Shown here one piece after another: positions 1-10,100 of a DNA stretch of 64,000 nt. The notes under the pieces were generated by a model. It was not told the DNA's origin and searched no databases. It saw only the letters and a program-made list of their open reading frames with translations. The stretch spans positions 4,402,001 through 4,466,000 of the forward strand of contig NZ_LR590469.1 of assembly GCF_901472495.1 (NCBI RefSeq), written 5' to 3'. The DNA comes from Yersinia enterocolitica subsp. enterocolitica (GTDB lineage: Bacteria > Pseudomonadota > Gammaproteobacteria > Enterobacterales > Enterobacteriaceae). The first letter of the stretch is position 1, and the number at the start of each line of letters is the position of its first letter. The position numbers and the translations under genes are program-made.

Positions 1-1
1 G

Positions 2-628
2 GCTGGTGCCGATAAGTTGCTGCTACTGACAGACCAGGCCGGGCTATACACTGCTGATCCACGTAATAATCCGCAAGCTGAATTAATTCGTGAAGTGCAT
101 GGTATTGATGATGCTTTGCGCGGGATTGCAGGCGACAGTGTCTCTGGTCTTGGCACCGGTGGCATGGCGACAAAATTGCAGGCTGCTGATGTCGCTTGTC
201 GTGCCGGTATTGATGTCGTGATTGCTGCGGGTAGTCAAGTGGGTGTTATTGCTGATGTGATTGAGGGAACGCCCGTTGGCACTCGATTCCACGCGCTGGA
301 AACACCACTGGAAAACCGCAAACGCTGGATCTTTGGTGCACCGCCAGCCGGTGAAATTACCGTCGATGATGGCGCGGTAACCGCGATAATGGAGCGCGGC
401 AGCTCGTTGCTACCAAAAGGCATTCGCAGTGTGGTGGGGAACTTCTCTCGCGGCGAAGTTATCCGTATTCGTAATCTCAGTGGGCGCGATTTGGCTCACG
501 GCGTGTCACGCTATAACAGTGATGCCTTACGTATGCTGGCGGGGCACCATTCGCAACAAATCAGTGAAATCCTCGGGTATGAATATGGCCCGGTGGCTGT
601 TCATCGTGACGATATGATTGTCAGCTAA
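2..628 (+). CDS. proB: Glutamate 5-kinase, C-terminal part (5' end outside window)
   Basis: ProB phosphorylates L-glutamate with ATP to gamma-glutamyl phosphate, the first and feedback-controlled step of proline synthesis in the cytoplasm. The reading frame is open from base 2, so the N-terminal part of the kinase lies upstream of the window; about 209 residues are present. Visible are the end of the amino-acid-kinase fold (LLLTDQAGLYTADPR, then GTGGMATKLQAADVA) and the C-terminal PUA domain (about the last 80 residues, including RGSSLLPKGI). The stop lies 9 bases before the proA start, so proBA form an operon, as in E. coli. The identity is clear from the family motifs and from the downstream gene. 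Confidence 0.96.
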   Translation, partial: AGADKLLLLTDQAGLYTADPRNNPQAELIREVHGIDDALRGIAGDSVSGLGTGGMATKLQAADVACRAGIDVVIAAGSQVGVIADVIEGTPVGTRFHALETPLENRKRWIFGAPPAGEITVDDGAVTAIMERGSSLLPKGIRSVVGNFSRGEVIRIRNLSGRDLAHGVSRYNSDALRMLAGHHSQQISEILGYEYGPVAVHRDDMIVS

Positions 629-637
629 GGAGCAAGC

Positions 638-1897
638 ATGAGCATGCTGGAACAGATGGGGAAAGCCGCTAAACAGGCTTCCTGGCAATTGGCAATGTTG
701 AGTACGGCAAAGAAGAATCAAGCTTTGGCGGTGATTGCCAATCTGCTGGAATCTGAAAGTCAGGCTATTTTACAGGCCAACGAACAAGATATGGCGGCTG
801 CCCGTGACAGCGGTATGAGTGAGGCGCTGCTGGACAGATTGTTGCTAAGTCCTGCACGTTTAGCCGCCATTGCTAATGATGTGCGTCAGGTATGTCGCCT
901 GAATGACCCTGTTGGCCGGGTTATTGACGGTAGCTTACTCGACAGTGGCTTAAAACTTGAGCGCCGCCGCGTCCCGCTGGGAGTGATTGGTGTCATTTAT
1001 GAAGCACGCCCTAATGTGACGATTGATGTGGCCAGCTTATGCTTGAAAACGGGTAACGCGGTTATTTTGCGTGGCGGTAAAGAGACGCACCACACCAATC
1101 AGGCAACAGTGAAAGTTATCCAGCAAGCGCTGGAGCAATGTGGTTTACCACCCGCTGCGGTGCAGGCGATTGAAAGCCCGGATCGTGAGTTAGTGACTCA
1201 ATTACTGCGGATGGACAACTATATCGACATGTTGATCCCACGCGGCGGAGCGGGCTTACATAAATTGTGTCGTGAGCAATCGACCATTCCGGTTATCACC
1301 GGCGGCATCGGTGTTTGCCATACTTTTGTCGATGAAAGCGCGGATTTTGAGAAAGCCTTATTAGTCATTGAAAACGCTAAAATTCAGCGGCCAAGTGCAT
1401 GTAACTCATTGGAAACCTTGCTTGTCCACCAAGAAATTGCCGCGCGTTTCCTACCGATATTGAGTGATAGAATGCATGCCTTTGGTGTGACACTGCATGC
1501 CAGCCCGCAAGCTATGCCGTTTTTGGTGGAAGGTAAAGCCAGGGTCGTGGCGGTAGAAGCCGCTGATTATGATGACGAATGGCTATCTCTGGATCTCAAT
1601 GTGGAGATTGTGGCTGACATCAATGCAGCCATCGGCCATATCCGTGAACATGGCACCAGTCATTCTGATGCTATTTTGACGCGCTCACTCGGCAACGCTG
1701 AACATTTTGTTCGCGCGGTTGATTCATCAGCCGTTTATGTCAATGCCAGCACGCGTTTCACTGATGGTGGCCAGTTTGGCTTGGGCGCAGAAGTGGCAGT
1801 CAGTACACAAAAACTCCATGCTCGTGGCCCAATGGGGTTGGATGCATTGACAACCTATAAGTGGATTGGTTACGGCGATGATTTAGTTCGTAGCTAA
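638..1897 (+). CDS. proA: Gamma-glutamyl phosphate reductase
   Basis: ProA reduces gamma-glutamyl phosphate with NADPH to glutamate semialdehyde, the second step of proline synthesis; it works together with ProB, which keeps the labile intermediate local. The 419-residue product is the usual length for the family (417 in E. coli). It shows the aldehyde-dehydrogenase-like fold signatures VPLGVIGVIYEARPNVT near residue 110 and the segment around the conserved catalytic cysteine in QRPSACNSLETLL near residue 255. The ATG is preceded by AAGGAGC at 8-bp spacing. A terminator hairpin follows at about 1921-1956. Unlike E. coli, no thrW tRNA gene follows. Confidence 0.97.
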   Translation: MSMLEQMGKAAKQASWQLAMLSTAKKNQALAVIANLLESESQAILQANEQDMAAARDSGMSEALLDRLLLSPARLAAIANDVRQVCRLNDPVGRVIDGSLLDSGLKLERRRVPLGVIGVIYEARPNVTIDVASLCLKTGNAVILRGGKETHHTNQATVKVIQQALEQCGLPPAAVQAIESPDRELVTQLLRMDNYIDMLIPRGGAGLHKLCREQSTIPVITGGIGVCHTFVDESADFEKALLVIENAKIQRPSACNSLETLLVHQEIAARFLPILSDRMHAFGVTLHASPQAMPFLVEGKARVVAVEAADYDDEWLSLDLNVEIVADINAAIGHIREHGTSHSDAILTRSLGNAEHFVRAVDSSAVYVNASTRFTDGGQFGLGAEVAVSTQKLHARGPMGLDALTTYKWIGYGDDLVRS

Positions 1898-1920
1898 TTT
1901 ATTAGAATCGGCGCTATTCA

Positions 1921-1960
1921 GTAAAGCGATATTTGGCATCCGCCAATGTCGCTTTATTTT
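1921..1960 (+). terminator. Rho-independent terminator of proBA
   Basis: A near-perfect hairpin: AAAGCGA and TTGGC on the left arm pair with GCCAA and TCGCTTT on the right arm, and a run of T follows directly. It lies about 25 bp past the proA stop. The minus-strand regulator gene ends just beyond it, so it also separates the two convergent units. Confidence 0.75.
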
Positions 1961-1965
1961 TAAAT

Positions 1966-2676
1966 TTAATCCAGCGGATGGCGTTTAAGATAATAACTTA
2001 TTTTATAATCAGCCGGGTTAAAGGTAATTACCGAGAAATCCACAATCACCCCATCCGTGGTATTCGATACCGCCAATAATTGCAGTAATAACGTACGCGG
2101 ATCACAATGGAGCTGCAAAGCGAATTCCTGACTGGCTACAATCGGTAAAAAAGTTTGCCGACAACCTTCAATTTGGTAATTAGCCTGTTTTTCAATAAAG
2201 TCATACTTTGATGATTCAAGATGGTGGTAGGTTAAATCTGGCATCAGCGTCACGGGCAAATAACTTTCTTCTATCTGAATGATCTGTTTATCGGCATAGC
2301 GTAATCGCTTGATATAATATGTTTTGTCATCTTGTTGGATATTTAATTGGCTGGCAATAGCCTGCGGAGCTCTGATGATTTTGAATTCAGATACCTCCGT
2401 ATGGGGTGTTTTTCCGAGCATTCTCATGTGTTCAGTAAAACTATTCAGATGATTATTATCGTGTTTAAGATCTTTCCCGATAATAAAGGTGCCACGACCT
2501 TGCTGACGCTCTAATAAGCCATCCTGAATTAAAATATCCAATGCCTTTCTGACTGTCATTCGTGACGCACCAAAACGTTCAGCTAACTGAATTTCAGAGG
2601 GTAAGCAATCACCCACGGAAACATCCTGATGATTTATTAGCTTTCGGATATTAGTGACTAGATTTTTATATACCAT
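1966..2676 (-). CDS. GntR/UTRA-family transcriptional regulator of the alpha-glucoside PTS locus
   Basis: This is a 236-residue DNA-binding regulator. The N-terminal winged helix (about residues 1-70) has the GntR signature LPSEIQLAERFGASRMTVRKAL followed by GLLERQQGRGTFI, and the rest matches the UTRA sugar-phosphate-binding domain (YIKRLRYAD, then IEESYLP). I chose the ATG at 2676 (MVYKNLV), the normal start point for this family, with AGGT 7 bases upstream. An in-frame longer form reaching 2709 has no ribosome site. It is transcribed away from the PTS/glucosidase genes and most likely represses them, being relieved by a phosphorylated sugar. The local role is inferred from position; the family assignment is firm. 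Confidence 0.88.
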   Translation of the reverse strand: MVYKNLVTNIRKLINHQDVSVGDCLPSEIQLAERFGASRMTVRKALDILIQDGLLERQQGRGTFIIGKDLKHDNNHLNSFTEHMRMLGKTPHTEVSEFKIIRAPQAIASQLNIQQDDKTYYIKRLRYADKQIIQIEESYLPVTLMPDLTYHHLESSKYDFIEKQANYQIEGCRQTFLPIVASQEFALQLHCDPRTLLLQLLAVSNTTDGVIVDFSVITFNPADYKISYYLKRHPLD

Positions 2677-2818
2677 TTTCATACCTATTTGGGTGGAGAT
2701 ACTCATCACGAATGTGTTTTCAACTATTTGATAAATAGCCGATAAAATTCTGTTGGTATAAAAAACATCTCAAATGTCTAACTTTTATGAAAATAATATA
2801 CAAGTATGACTAGTGATT

Positions 2819-2840
2819 TAATGCAATCGTGATCACATAT
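2819..2840 (+). promoter_or_regulatory. Candidate CRP site upstream of the alpha-glucoside PTS gene
   Basis: The 22 bases match the CRP consensus at 16 of 22 positions by hand alignment. The right half (GATCACAT) is perfect and the left core (TGCAA for TGTGA) is degenerate. It also contains the 8-bp palindrome GTGATCAC. It lies about 75 bp before the PTS start codon, in the divergent regulator/PTS gap, where catabolite control would be expected. Confidence 0.4.
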
Positions 2841-2914
2841 TTTTATCAATCGTCAAATCATAACCTGCCGATTCCATAGAGTGATGACTGTTCATACTCA
2901 AGAGGGAAGCGGTC

Positions 2915-4459
2915 ATGTTAAGTTCGTTTAATCGGTTTGGCGGGGCAATGCTCGGTGCGGTGCTACTCTTCCCTTTTGCCGGGATGATAGTCGGTCTATC
3001 TTTGGTACTGCAAAATCCAACCTTTGCCAGCCCAGATGGTCTATTTTTCCAACTATTGAAAATTATTGAATCCGGCGGTTGGACGGTATTCAATAATATG
3101 GGGTTGTTATTTGCTGTTGGCTTACCAATTAAATTGGCAAATAAAGCGCCAGCCTCTGCTTGTTTAGTCTCATTAATTACTTATCTGACCTTTAATGCTT
3201 TCCTCGGGGCAATGTGTGAAGTCTGGGGCGCACATTGGGGGGTTAATTTCGCACAAGAGACCGGCGGCACCAGTGGTCTGGCGATGATTGGTGGCATTAA
3301 AACGCTGGATACCAGTGTGATTGGTGCAATTCTGTGTGGCAGCCTGGTGACCTGGATACATAACCGCTATTACTCAACTGAATTACCTGACTATATCAGC
3401 ATCTTCCAGGGCGCAGCTTTCGTTAATATTCTTGGTTTTATTGTCATGCTGCCGCTGGCTTTTATAACATTAATGCTATGGCCAAAAGTACAGTTAGGCA
3501 TGATTTCATTGCAAGGTTTCATTTTGCATGCCGGTAATTTTGGTATCTGGTGTTATATCTTCCTGGAAAAGATCTTATTGCCTACCGGCCTGCATCACTT
3601 TGTTTATAGCCCTTTCCAATATACTGATGTCGCTGTACCTGGTGGTACCACACTGTATTGGCTAACCCATTTGCAAGAATTTAGCCAATCGACCGAACCG
3701 TTAAAACAGCTATTCCCGGCTGGCGGTTTTGCCATGCAGGGCAATGGGGCGGTATTTGGTGGTTTGGGAATGGCGTTGGCAATATACAGTACGGCAAAAC
3801 CAGAAAATAAAGCCAAGGTTGCTGGGTTACTGATCCCGGCGACCATTACCAGCATGTTTATCGGTATTACTGAACCGCTGGATTTTACCTTTCTGTTTAT
3901 TGCTCCGGCGTTATTTGTAGTCCATGCCATGCTTTCCGCTACCATGACCGTGGTGATGTATAGCTTGGGTGTGGTGGGGAACTTTGGTTCTGGAATACTT
4001 GAGTGGGCAACACAAAACTGGATTCCAATGTTCAGTAACCACGCCAATGTCATGATTACCCAAATTATTGTCGGCCTTATTTTTAGCGGTATTTATTTCC
4101 TGATATTCCGAGTTTTGATTCTGAAATTTAATTTCAAAACCTTGGGGCGTGAAGATAGCGATCTCAAGCTTTATTCAAAACAAGATTATAAACAAAAAGG
4201 CGAAAGTCAGGGTAATGAGTTCCAACAGCGTGCCAGTGCTTATTTAGAAGCCGCTGGTGGGAAAGATAATATCGCGAGTTATACCCACTGCTTTACTCGT
4301 TTGAGATTAGTGGTAAAGGACATTAGCCGGGTTCAGCCCAGCACTGCATTCAAAGCCTATTCCGCGATTGAGGTTTATAAAAATGGCAATGATGTGCAGG
4401 TGATTGTTGGCAACAATGTGACGCATATTTATGAACAATTTGCTGAGTTGATGAATTAA
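2915..4459 (+). CDS. glvC: PTS alpha-glucoside (maltose-type) permease, EIICB
   Basis: A membrane sugar permease of the glucose superfamily that imports and phosphorylates an alpha-glucoside. Residues 1 to about 400 form the multi-pass EIIC domain and residues about 430-514 the EIIB domain. The phosphoacceptor cysteine is in the motif YTHCFTRLRL. The sequence follows Bacillus GlvC/MalP closely (RFGGAML at the start, GGTSGLAMIGGIKTLDT, ITEPLDFTFLFI). No EIIA domain is present, so it presumably uses the general EIIA-Glc. The start is preceded by AGAGGGAAG. The stop is 11 bases before the GH4 glucosidase gene, so the two are an operon. The exact substrate (maltose, or isomaltulose-type sugars as for Klebsiella AglA) cannot be fixed from sequence. 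Confidence 0.9.
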   Translation: MLSSFNRFGGAMLGAVLLFPFAGMIVGLSLVLQNPTFASPDGLFFQLLKIIESGGWTVFNNMGLLFAVGLPIKLANKAPASACLVSLITYLTFNAFLGAMCEVWGAHWGVNFAQETGGTSGLAMIGGIKTLDTSVIGAILCGSLVTWIHNRYYSTELPDYISIFQGAAFVNILGFIVMLPLAFITLMLWPKVQLGMISLQGFILHAGNFGIWCYIFLEKILLPTGLHHFVYSPFQYTDVAVPGGTTLYWLTHLQEFSQSTEPLKQLFPAGGFAMQGNGAVFGGLGMALAIYSTAKPENKAKVAGLLIPATITSMFIGITEPLDFTFLFIAPALFVVHAMLSATMTVVMYSLGVVGNFGSGILEWATQNWIPMFSNHANVMITQIIVGLIFSGIYFLIFRVLILKFNFKTLGREDSDLKLYSKQDYKQKGESQGNEFQQRASAYLEAAGGKDNIASYTHCFTRLRLVVKDISRVQPSTAFKAYSAIEVYKNGNDVQVIVGNNVTHIYEQFAELMN

Positions 4460-4470
4460 GGAGTTTTTAG

Positions 4471-5793
4471 ATGAAAAAGTCATCCATTTTGATTGCTGGT
4501 GGTGGTTCAACGTATACACATGGCATTATTCTTATGCTACTGGATAATTTACATCGTTTCCCTATTTCGGAAATAAAACTGTATGACAATGACGGCCCAC
4601 GCCAGGAGATTGTCGCCAAAGCTTGTGAGATTATTCTGCGTGAGCAATCAAGCGGAATAAAGTTCTCCTATACCACCGACCCCAAAGCTGCTTTTAGTAG
4701 TGTTGATTTCGTGATGGCACATATTCGGCAAGGCAAACTTCCGATGCGTGAGAAAGACGAAAAAATCCCAATGAAATATGGCTGTGTTGGGCAGGAGACT
4801 TGTGGCGCGGGGGGAATTGCCTATGGTATGCGTTCTATTAGCGGGGTGTTGGAGATTCTTGATTATATGACGGAATATTCTCCGAATGCCTGGATGCTAA
4901 ATTACTCAAACCCGGCTGCTATTGTTGCTGAGGCGACGCGCCGCTTACGGCCGACGGCTCGTATTTATCATATTTGTGATATGCCTATCAGTATTGAAGA
5001 GGCAATGGCTAAAATACTGCACTATCCTTCTGCGGCAGATTTAGAAACTCGTTATTACGGACTCAACCATTTTGGCTGGTGGAGTTCGGTACGTGATAAA
5101 GCCACTGGCGAAGACTTAATGCCGAAATTGGCCGAACACGTAAGACAATATGGTTATGCTGATGAGCAAGGCGAGGGTAAAGAAGAGATCAGCTGGAATG
5201 AAACTTTTGCTAAAGCGCGGGATAGTTTTGCACTAGACCCCAGCAGCTTCCCAAATACCTATTTGCAATATTATTTGTACGGCGACGATATGGTGGCACA
5301 TACCTCACCTGACCATTCCCGAGCTAATGAAGTGATGGAAGGCCGGGAAAAGTTCGTGTTTGATGAGTGCCGCAAAATTATTGCAGAGAGGAGTGCTGCT
5401 AATACTCAACTCAAAATTGATGAACATGCGTCTTATATCGTCGATTTGGCACAAGCTATTGCGTTTAATACCAAGCGTCGCATGTTATTGATTGTGCCTA
5501 ATAAAGGCGCTATCAGTAATTTCGATAATGATGCGATGGTGGAAGTGCCTTGTCTGGTTGGGTCTGAGGGGGTAGAGCCATTGGCTATTGGTGATATTCC
5601 GACTTTCCAGCGCGGCCTGTTATATCAGCAGCATGCGGTAGAAAAATTGGTGGTAGATGCGTGGATTGAAAAGTCCTACCAGAAATTGTGGCAAGCACTG
5701 ACATTGTCCAAAACTATCCCAAGTGCCAAAGTCGCGAAGCTGATTCTAGATGATTTAATTGAAGCGAATAAATCCTACTGGACCTTGAATTAG
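4471..5793 (+). CDS. glvA: 6-phospho-alpha-glucosidase, glycoside hydrolase family 4
   Basis: A cytoplasmic enzyme that splits 6-phospho-alpha-glucosides delivered by the PTS permease, using NAD+ and a divalent metal (the GH4 redox mechanism). The 440-residue product opens with the glycine-rich NAD site (IAGGGSTYT, residues 8-16). It carries LNYSNPAA at about residues 143-150 and C169-DMP, and H200 in LNHFGWW. C169 and H200 correspond to the metal ligands C171 and H202 of Bacillus GlvA. Similarity to GlvA/MalH/AglB runs the whole length, which favours alpha- over beta-glucosides. It is translated from the same operon as the permease (AAGGAG site) and is followed by a hairpin at 5804-5837. Confidence 0.93.
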   Translation: MKKSSILIAGGGSTYTHGIILMLLDNLHRFPISEIKLYDNDGPRQEIVAKACEIILREQSSGIKFSYTTDPKAAFSSVDFVMAHIRQGKLPMREKDEKIPMKYGCVGQETCGAGGIAYGMRSISGVLEILDYMTEYSPNAWMLNYSNPAAIVAEATRRLRPTARIYHICDMPISIEEAMAKILHYPSAADLETRYYGLNHFGWWSSVRDKATGEDLMPKLAEHVRQYGYADEQGEGKEEISWNETFAKARDSFALDPSSFPNTYLQYYLYGDDMVAHTSPDHSRANEVMEGREKFVFDECRKIIAERSAANTQLKIDEHASYIVDLAQAIAFNTKRRMLLIVPNKGAISNFDNDAMVEVPCLVGSEGVEPLAIGDIPTFQRGLLYQQHAVEKLVVDAWIEKSYQKLWQALTLSKTIPSAKVAKLILDDLIEANKSYWTLN

Positions 5794-5803
5794 CTCTGAC
5801 AAA

Positions 5804-5837
5804 ACACCGTTACGGTCTATTTAGGCTGTAACGGTGT
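5804..5837 (+). terminator. Hairpin after the glv operon
   Basis: A perfect 10-bp inverted repeat (ACACCGTTAC and GTAACGGTGT, 14-bp loop) starts 11 bases after the glvA stop. There is no T tract, so it may stabilise the mRNA end or act as a weak terminator. Confidence 0.5.
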
Positions 5838-5894
5838 GCCTAATCAGCGTGTGGCCACACCAGGGACTCACATTTCATTTTATAAAATAATAAC

Positions 5895-5921
5895 TAAAGT
5901 TTCGCCAAAATCTGCCGATAA
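5895..5921 (+). promoter_or_regulatory. Flagellar sigma-28 (FliA) promoter of ycgR
   Basis: TAAAGTTT at 5895-5902, an 11-bp spacer, then GCCGATAA at 5914-5921: an exact match to the enterobacterial FliA consensus. It lies 76 bp before the ycgR GTG start and places ycgR in the late (class III) flagellar regulon although no flagellar cluster is nearby. Confidence 0.9.
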
Positions 5922-5996
5922 CGATGTCTGATATTTATATGCTTATTAATAATAGTCTGGGTAGCCAGAGCAATAAATTAAAGATGGGGATGGCTG

Positions 5997-6746
5997 GTGA
6001 GCGAAACGTCTAAAGAGAATTTTGTAAAAAAAAATAAATTAGCGATCTGTGCAATTCTTCGTGATTTAAAGAAGAATGATACAGCAGTGATGATAGTTCA
6101 TGCTCGCGGGCAATTTATTAGCCGTATTCTGGATGTCGTTCCTGAGACGAATCAATTTATTTTTGATTTTGGCAGTGTAGCTCATGAGAACATTGCGGCA
6201 CTTGCTGCCAGCCAACTGACAATCATTGCAGAGCCGACAGGTGCAAAAATTGAATTTACCTGCAATCCACTGAAAGAAATACAGTATTTATCTTTACCCG
6301 CTTTTAGTACCTCCATTCCTGACAGCCTTTACTTTATTCAACGTCGGGAATATTTCCGGGTCAATATTCCTCAATGGCCTGCCTATTATTGTGCAGGGAA
6401 ATTCGCTGATGGTAGTAAATTCTCATACACATTAGCCGATGTTTCTTTGGGAGGAATGGGAGTGTATGCCGTGAAAGGCAGTGAATTCCCAGTCCAAAAT
6501 TGTGGCATCCTGCGTGATGTGTCAGTCGATTTATGTGGTTTTGGTATTTTTAAGTTGGATTTGCAGTTTATCCGAGCTATCGATAAACAAGTGGTGAATA
6601 ACAAAGGTGAAACTCTCACGATGCAGCGCCTGAGTTTTAAATTCCCGCGTTTAAGCCCCATCCAGGAAAAAGGATTACAAAGGGCTATTTTTGAACTGGA
6701 AAAACAGCAAACGGCCAAAGCGCGAAAATTCCAGGACAATATTTAG
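5997..6746 (+). CDS. ycgR: Flagellar brake protein YcgR, c-di-GMP effector
   Basis: YcgR binds c-di-GMP and then acts on the flagellar motor to slow swimming. The 249-residue protein has an N-terminal YcgR domain (about residues 15-115) and a C-terminal PilZ domain (about 117-235). The PilZ c-di-GMP contacts are present: QRREYFRV (RxxxR) near residue 118 and DVSLGGMG (D/NxSxxG) near residue 150. The start is GTG at 5997 with a GGGGA site upstream; the nearby ATG at 5990 is out of frame. The gene stands alone, and control by FliA is clear from the promoter at 5895-5921, linking it to motility at a distance. Confidence 0.95.
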   Translation: MSETSKENFVKKNKLAICAILRDLKKNDTAVMIVHARGQFISRILDVVPETNQFIFDFGSVAHENIAALAASQLTIIAEPTGAKIEFTCNPLKEIQYLSLPAFSTSIPDSLYFIQRREYFRVNIPQWPAYYCAGKFADGSKFSYTLADVSLGGMGVYAVKGSEFPVQNCGILRDVSVDLCGFGIFKLDLQFIRAIDKQVVNNKGETLTMQRLSFKFPRLSPIQEKGLQRAIFELEKQQTAKARKFQDNI

Positions 6747-7120
6747 TTTCTGAAACACCTGCTGCCTGTGTAATTGTACCCAGACAGCAGAACTGACAAT
6801 TTCCTCTCTGGTTATGTTTATAACCATTTGTTTTATTTCCCTTATTTTATGCTCTGATCCGTATTTCTTTCTTTGGGCTATAGTTAATACTATTCAGCTT
6901 TGTTGCTGCTGTATGTTTATGCATAACGTCAGCCTTTACTCGCCTCTTTTTTGACTGTTCGTTGTTATGTATCAGTCTTTTGCTTTCTACCTTCACTCAG
7001 CATCTTTGACAGCATTCTGCCTGTAAGGGGGTTTTCTGTTCAAGACCATGCGGCTATCCCCGATTTTTTGTTACGCAGATTGCCATAAGACTGTATGAGC
7101 ACCCGACCAGAAAGGTACCT
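6747..7120. other. 374-bp gap between ycgR and the glucan synthase gene
   Basis: Just after ycgR there is an interrupted inverted repeat (CTGCTG at about 6760 and CAGCAG at about 6785). The remainder is T-rich on the plus strand. It must hold the promoter and a long leader for the glucan synthase; I could not identify a convincing promoter or operator. A 19-codon ORF from about 6967 has no ribosome site and is not called. Confidence 0.4.
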
Positions 7121-10100
7121 ATGAAATCATTTCTAAAGACTATTCTTGGGCAACGATCCATTTTGGGATCACGAACGACAGTCACACCCTGGCATAATTT
7201 AGCGCCGGTCAGAGAAGAGTTATTCAGTGTCGAGCGGTTGGAGCAACATGCCGAAAGCCTTGCCAAAGCACAATCGATAACAACTCACCCACCACGGGTG
7301 TCTACTTTGCATGCCCGGCTGGATGATAATGCCGATACCTTACTGGCGGCATATCGGGCCAGTGCCGCAGAGTTAGAAAAAGGCCGTGCGGTAGTACCTG
7401 CGGCTGAGTGGTTGCTGGATAATTATCATCTGGTTGAAGAACAGATCCGCGAGATCCGCGACGATTTACCGCCGGGCTATTACCGCCAATTGCCCAAACT
7501 GGCTGATGGGCCATTTGCTGGTTACCCGCGGGTATTGGGTATTACCTGGGCCTTTGTCGCACACACCGATAGCCATTTGGACCCCGAGGTATTGTGCCGT
7601 TTTATTATGGCCTATCAGCGTGTTCAACCGCTGACTATCGGTGAGTTATGGGCGGTCGCGATTACACTGCGTATTGTGCTGATAGAGAACTTACGCCGCC
7701 TTGCCGACCAGATTACGCAAGGGCGTAAAGCGCGTGCAGATGCCGAAGCACTGGCAAATCGGTTATTGGCAGCAGGGGATCGCCGGTTAGCTCTAGAGTC
7801 CGATATTGCGATGCGTTCAACGGAGCCATTATCTGAACAATTTGCATCTCAGCTGGCAAAACGGCTGCGCGATCAAGACCCGCGCACCACACCAGCACTG
7901 GGATGGCTGGAAGACCGCCTGAAGTTACAAGGAGTTACGATCAGCGAAGTGGTACAGCATGCCCAATTACGTCAGGGGGCGTCTAATGTTTCAGTGCGAA
8001 ATGTGATTACCAGTATGCGGATGATTTCGGATATTGATTGGGCTGATTTATTTGAGAGTGTCAGTCTGGTAGATGAATGTTTACGGCAAGGAAGCGCCTT
8101 TGCCAGTATGGATTTTCAAACCCGCAATCTGTATCGCAGCGCCATAGAGCAATTATGCCGTGGCTCGACTTACACTGAACTGGAGATTGCCAACTTTGCC
8201 TTACAAGCGGCGCAGAATGCGGTAACCACCGCGGAACCGGAAAATGTCGATCGCTGCCGTGACCCCGGTTATCACTTGATTGGTGCTGGGCGTCGTGAAT
8301 TAGAGAATCAGATCCGATTCAGCCCCTCAATGCGATTATGGTTCAGCCGCCTAAGTATCAGTCTGGGTGTCGGCGGTTACATAGGGGCGATTTTACTGGT
8401 TACGGTGGGATTGCTGGCATTGGCATTGTGGGCGCTCTCTTTCCCAGGTTTGACCGTCGGATGGTTGGTGCTATTTGCCTTAGTCGGGTTTATTCCGGCG
8501 ACTGAAGTGGCAACAGCGTTGGTTAACCGCGTCATTACCTGGAGCTTTGGTGCCACGATTTTGCCGGGGCTGGAACTGACCAGTGGTGTCCCCGATGGGT
8601 TGCGAACCTTAGTGGCGGTGCCCACATTATTGACCAGTAAAGCTGATTTACTGGAGCAAATTGAGCAACTGGAAGTCCATCATTTGTCGGGTACTACCGG
8701 CTCTCTGACTTTTGCGCTGCTGCTCGATGGGGTTGATGCTGATACGCAGGTATTGCCGACTGATGGCCCATTATTGGCTTTGGCTGACGAAGCTATTGCC
8801 CGACTAAATCAACAATATGGCCCCGGTCCGGCTGGCCCGCGTTTCCTGTTACTTTATCGTCAGCGCATATTTAATGAGAGTGAAAACCGCTGGATGGGCT
8901 GGGAGCGCAAGCGAGGCAAGTTGCATGAGCTTAACCGCCTGTTACGTGGAGCAACAGATACCTCATTTATTGCCACTGCGGCTGGTGAACCGCAGGTGCC
9001 TACAGGTGTTCGTTATGTGATTACGCTGGATGCTGATACCCGCCTTCCGCGTGATGCGGCGCTGCGTTTAATCGGTAAAATGGCACATCCACTTAATCGG
9101 CCACGCTTTAGTGTTGATCAACAACGGGTTGTTGATGGCTATGGCATTCTTCAGCCGCGAGTGACATTGGCATTGCCAATGGGAAAAGGCGGTTCATTGT
9201 ATCAATGGGCCTTTTCCGGCCCCGGCGGTATCGACCCTTATGCCGCTGCGGTTTCAGATGTTTATCAGGATATGTTTGGTGAAGGTTCCTACACCGGCAA
9301 AGGCATTTATGATGTTGATGCGTTTGAAGTCTCACTGGCAGGTAGAGTGCCGGACAATACCTTACTCAGCCATGATCTGTTTGAGGGGGTTTTTGCCCGT
9401 GCAGGCTTAGCTTCAGATATTGAAGTGGTTGAAGAGTCACCGGCACGCTATGACGTCGTTAGTAAGCGCCAACACCGCTGGACGCGGGGCGATTGGCAGT
9501 TACTGCCCTGGATTATCAAACCATCCATTATCAAACATAGTAAAAACAATCAAAGTATCCCGCTGCTGGGCCGTTGGAAGATGGTTGATAACCTGCGCCG
9601 TTCACTGGTTGCCCCTTTTACCTTGTTGTTGCTGGGAGGCTGTTGGATGCTCCCGATGCCAGCGGCATGGGTCGGCGTGCTAGTGGTGATAGTGTTGGCT
9701 GCCTTGCCCTCTTTATTGCCGATTTTGTTTTCATTATGGCCATCTCAAAATACTCGACTTAGTAACCATTTACGCTCTTTATTAGATGATGCCAAACGCG
9801 CCGGTAGCCAGATATTACTTTCGTTGGTCTTTTTGGCTGACCATGCCTGGCAAATGGCAGATGCTATTGGGCGCACACTGGTTCGCCTGTTTATAACACA
9901 TCGCAATTTGTTGGAGTGGACGACGGCGGCCCAATCCGCAGGCAAGCCGCGCCCCGGTTTAGCCGGTTTTTATCGTCATATGGCCGGTGGTACATTATTC
10001 GGTTTGCTGATGGCCGTCATTGCACTGATTGTCTCTCCCGCCGTCTGGCCGTTGATTTTGCCTTTTGCGCTACTTTGGCTGTTTGCCCCTGCTATTGCAT

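Noticed and set aside
1898..1965. thrW-type tRNA after proA, as in E. coli
   Set aside because: No cloverleaf or tRNA-like 3' end; only the proBA terminator is present.
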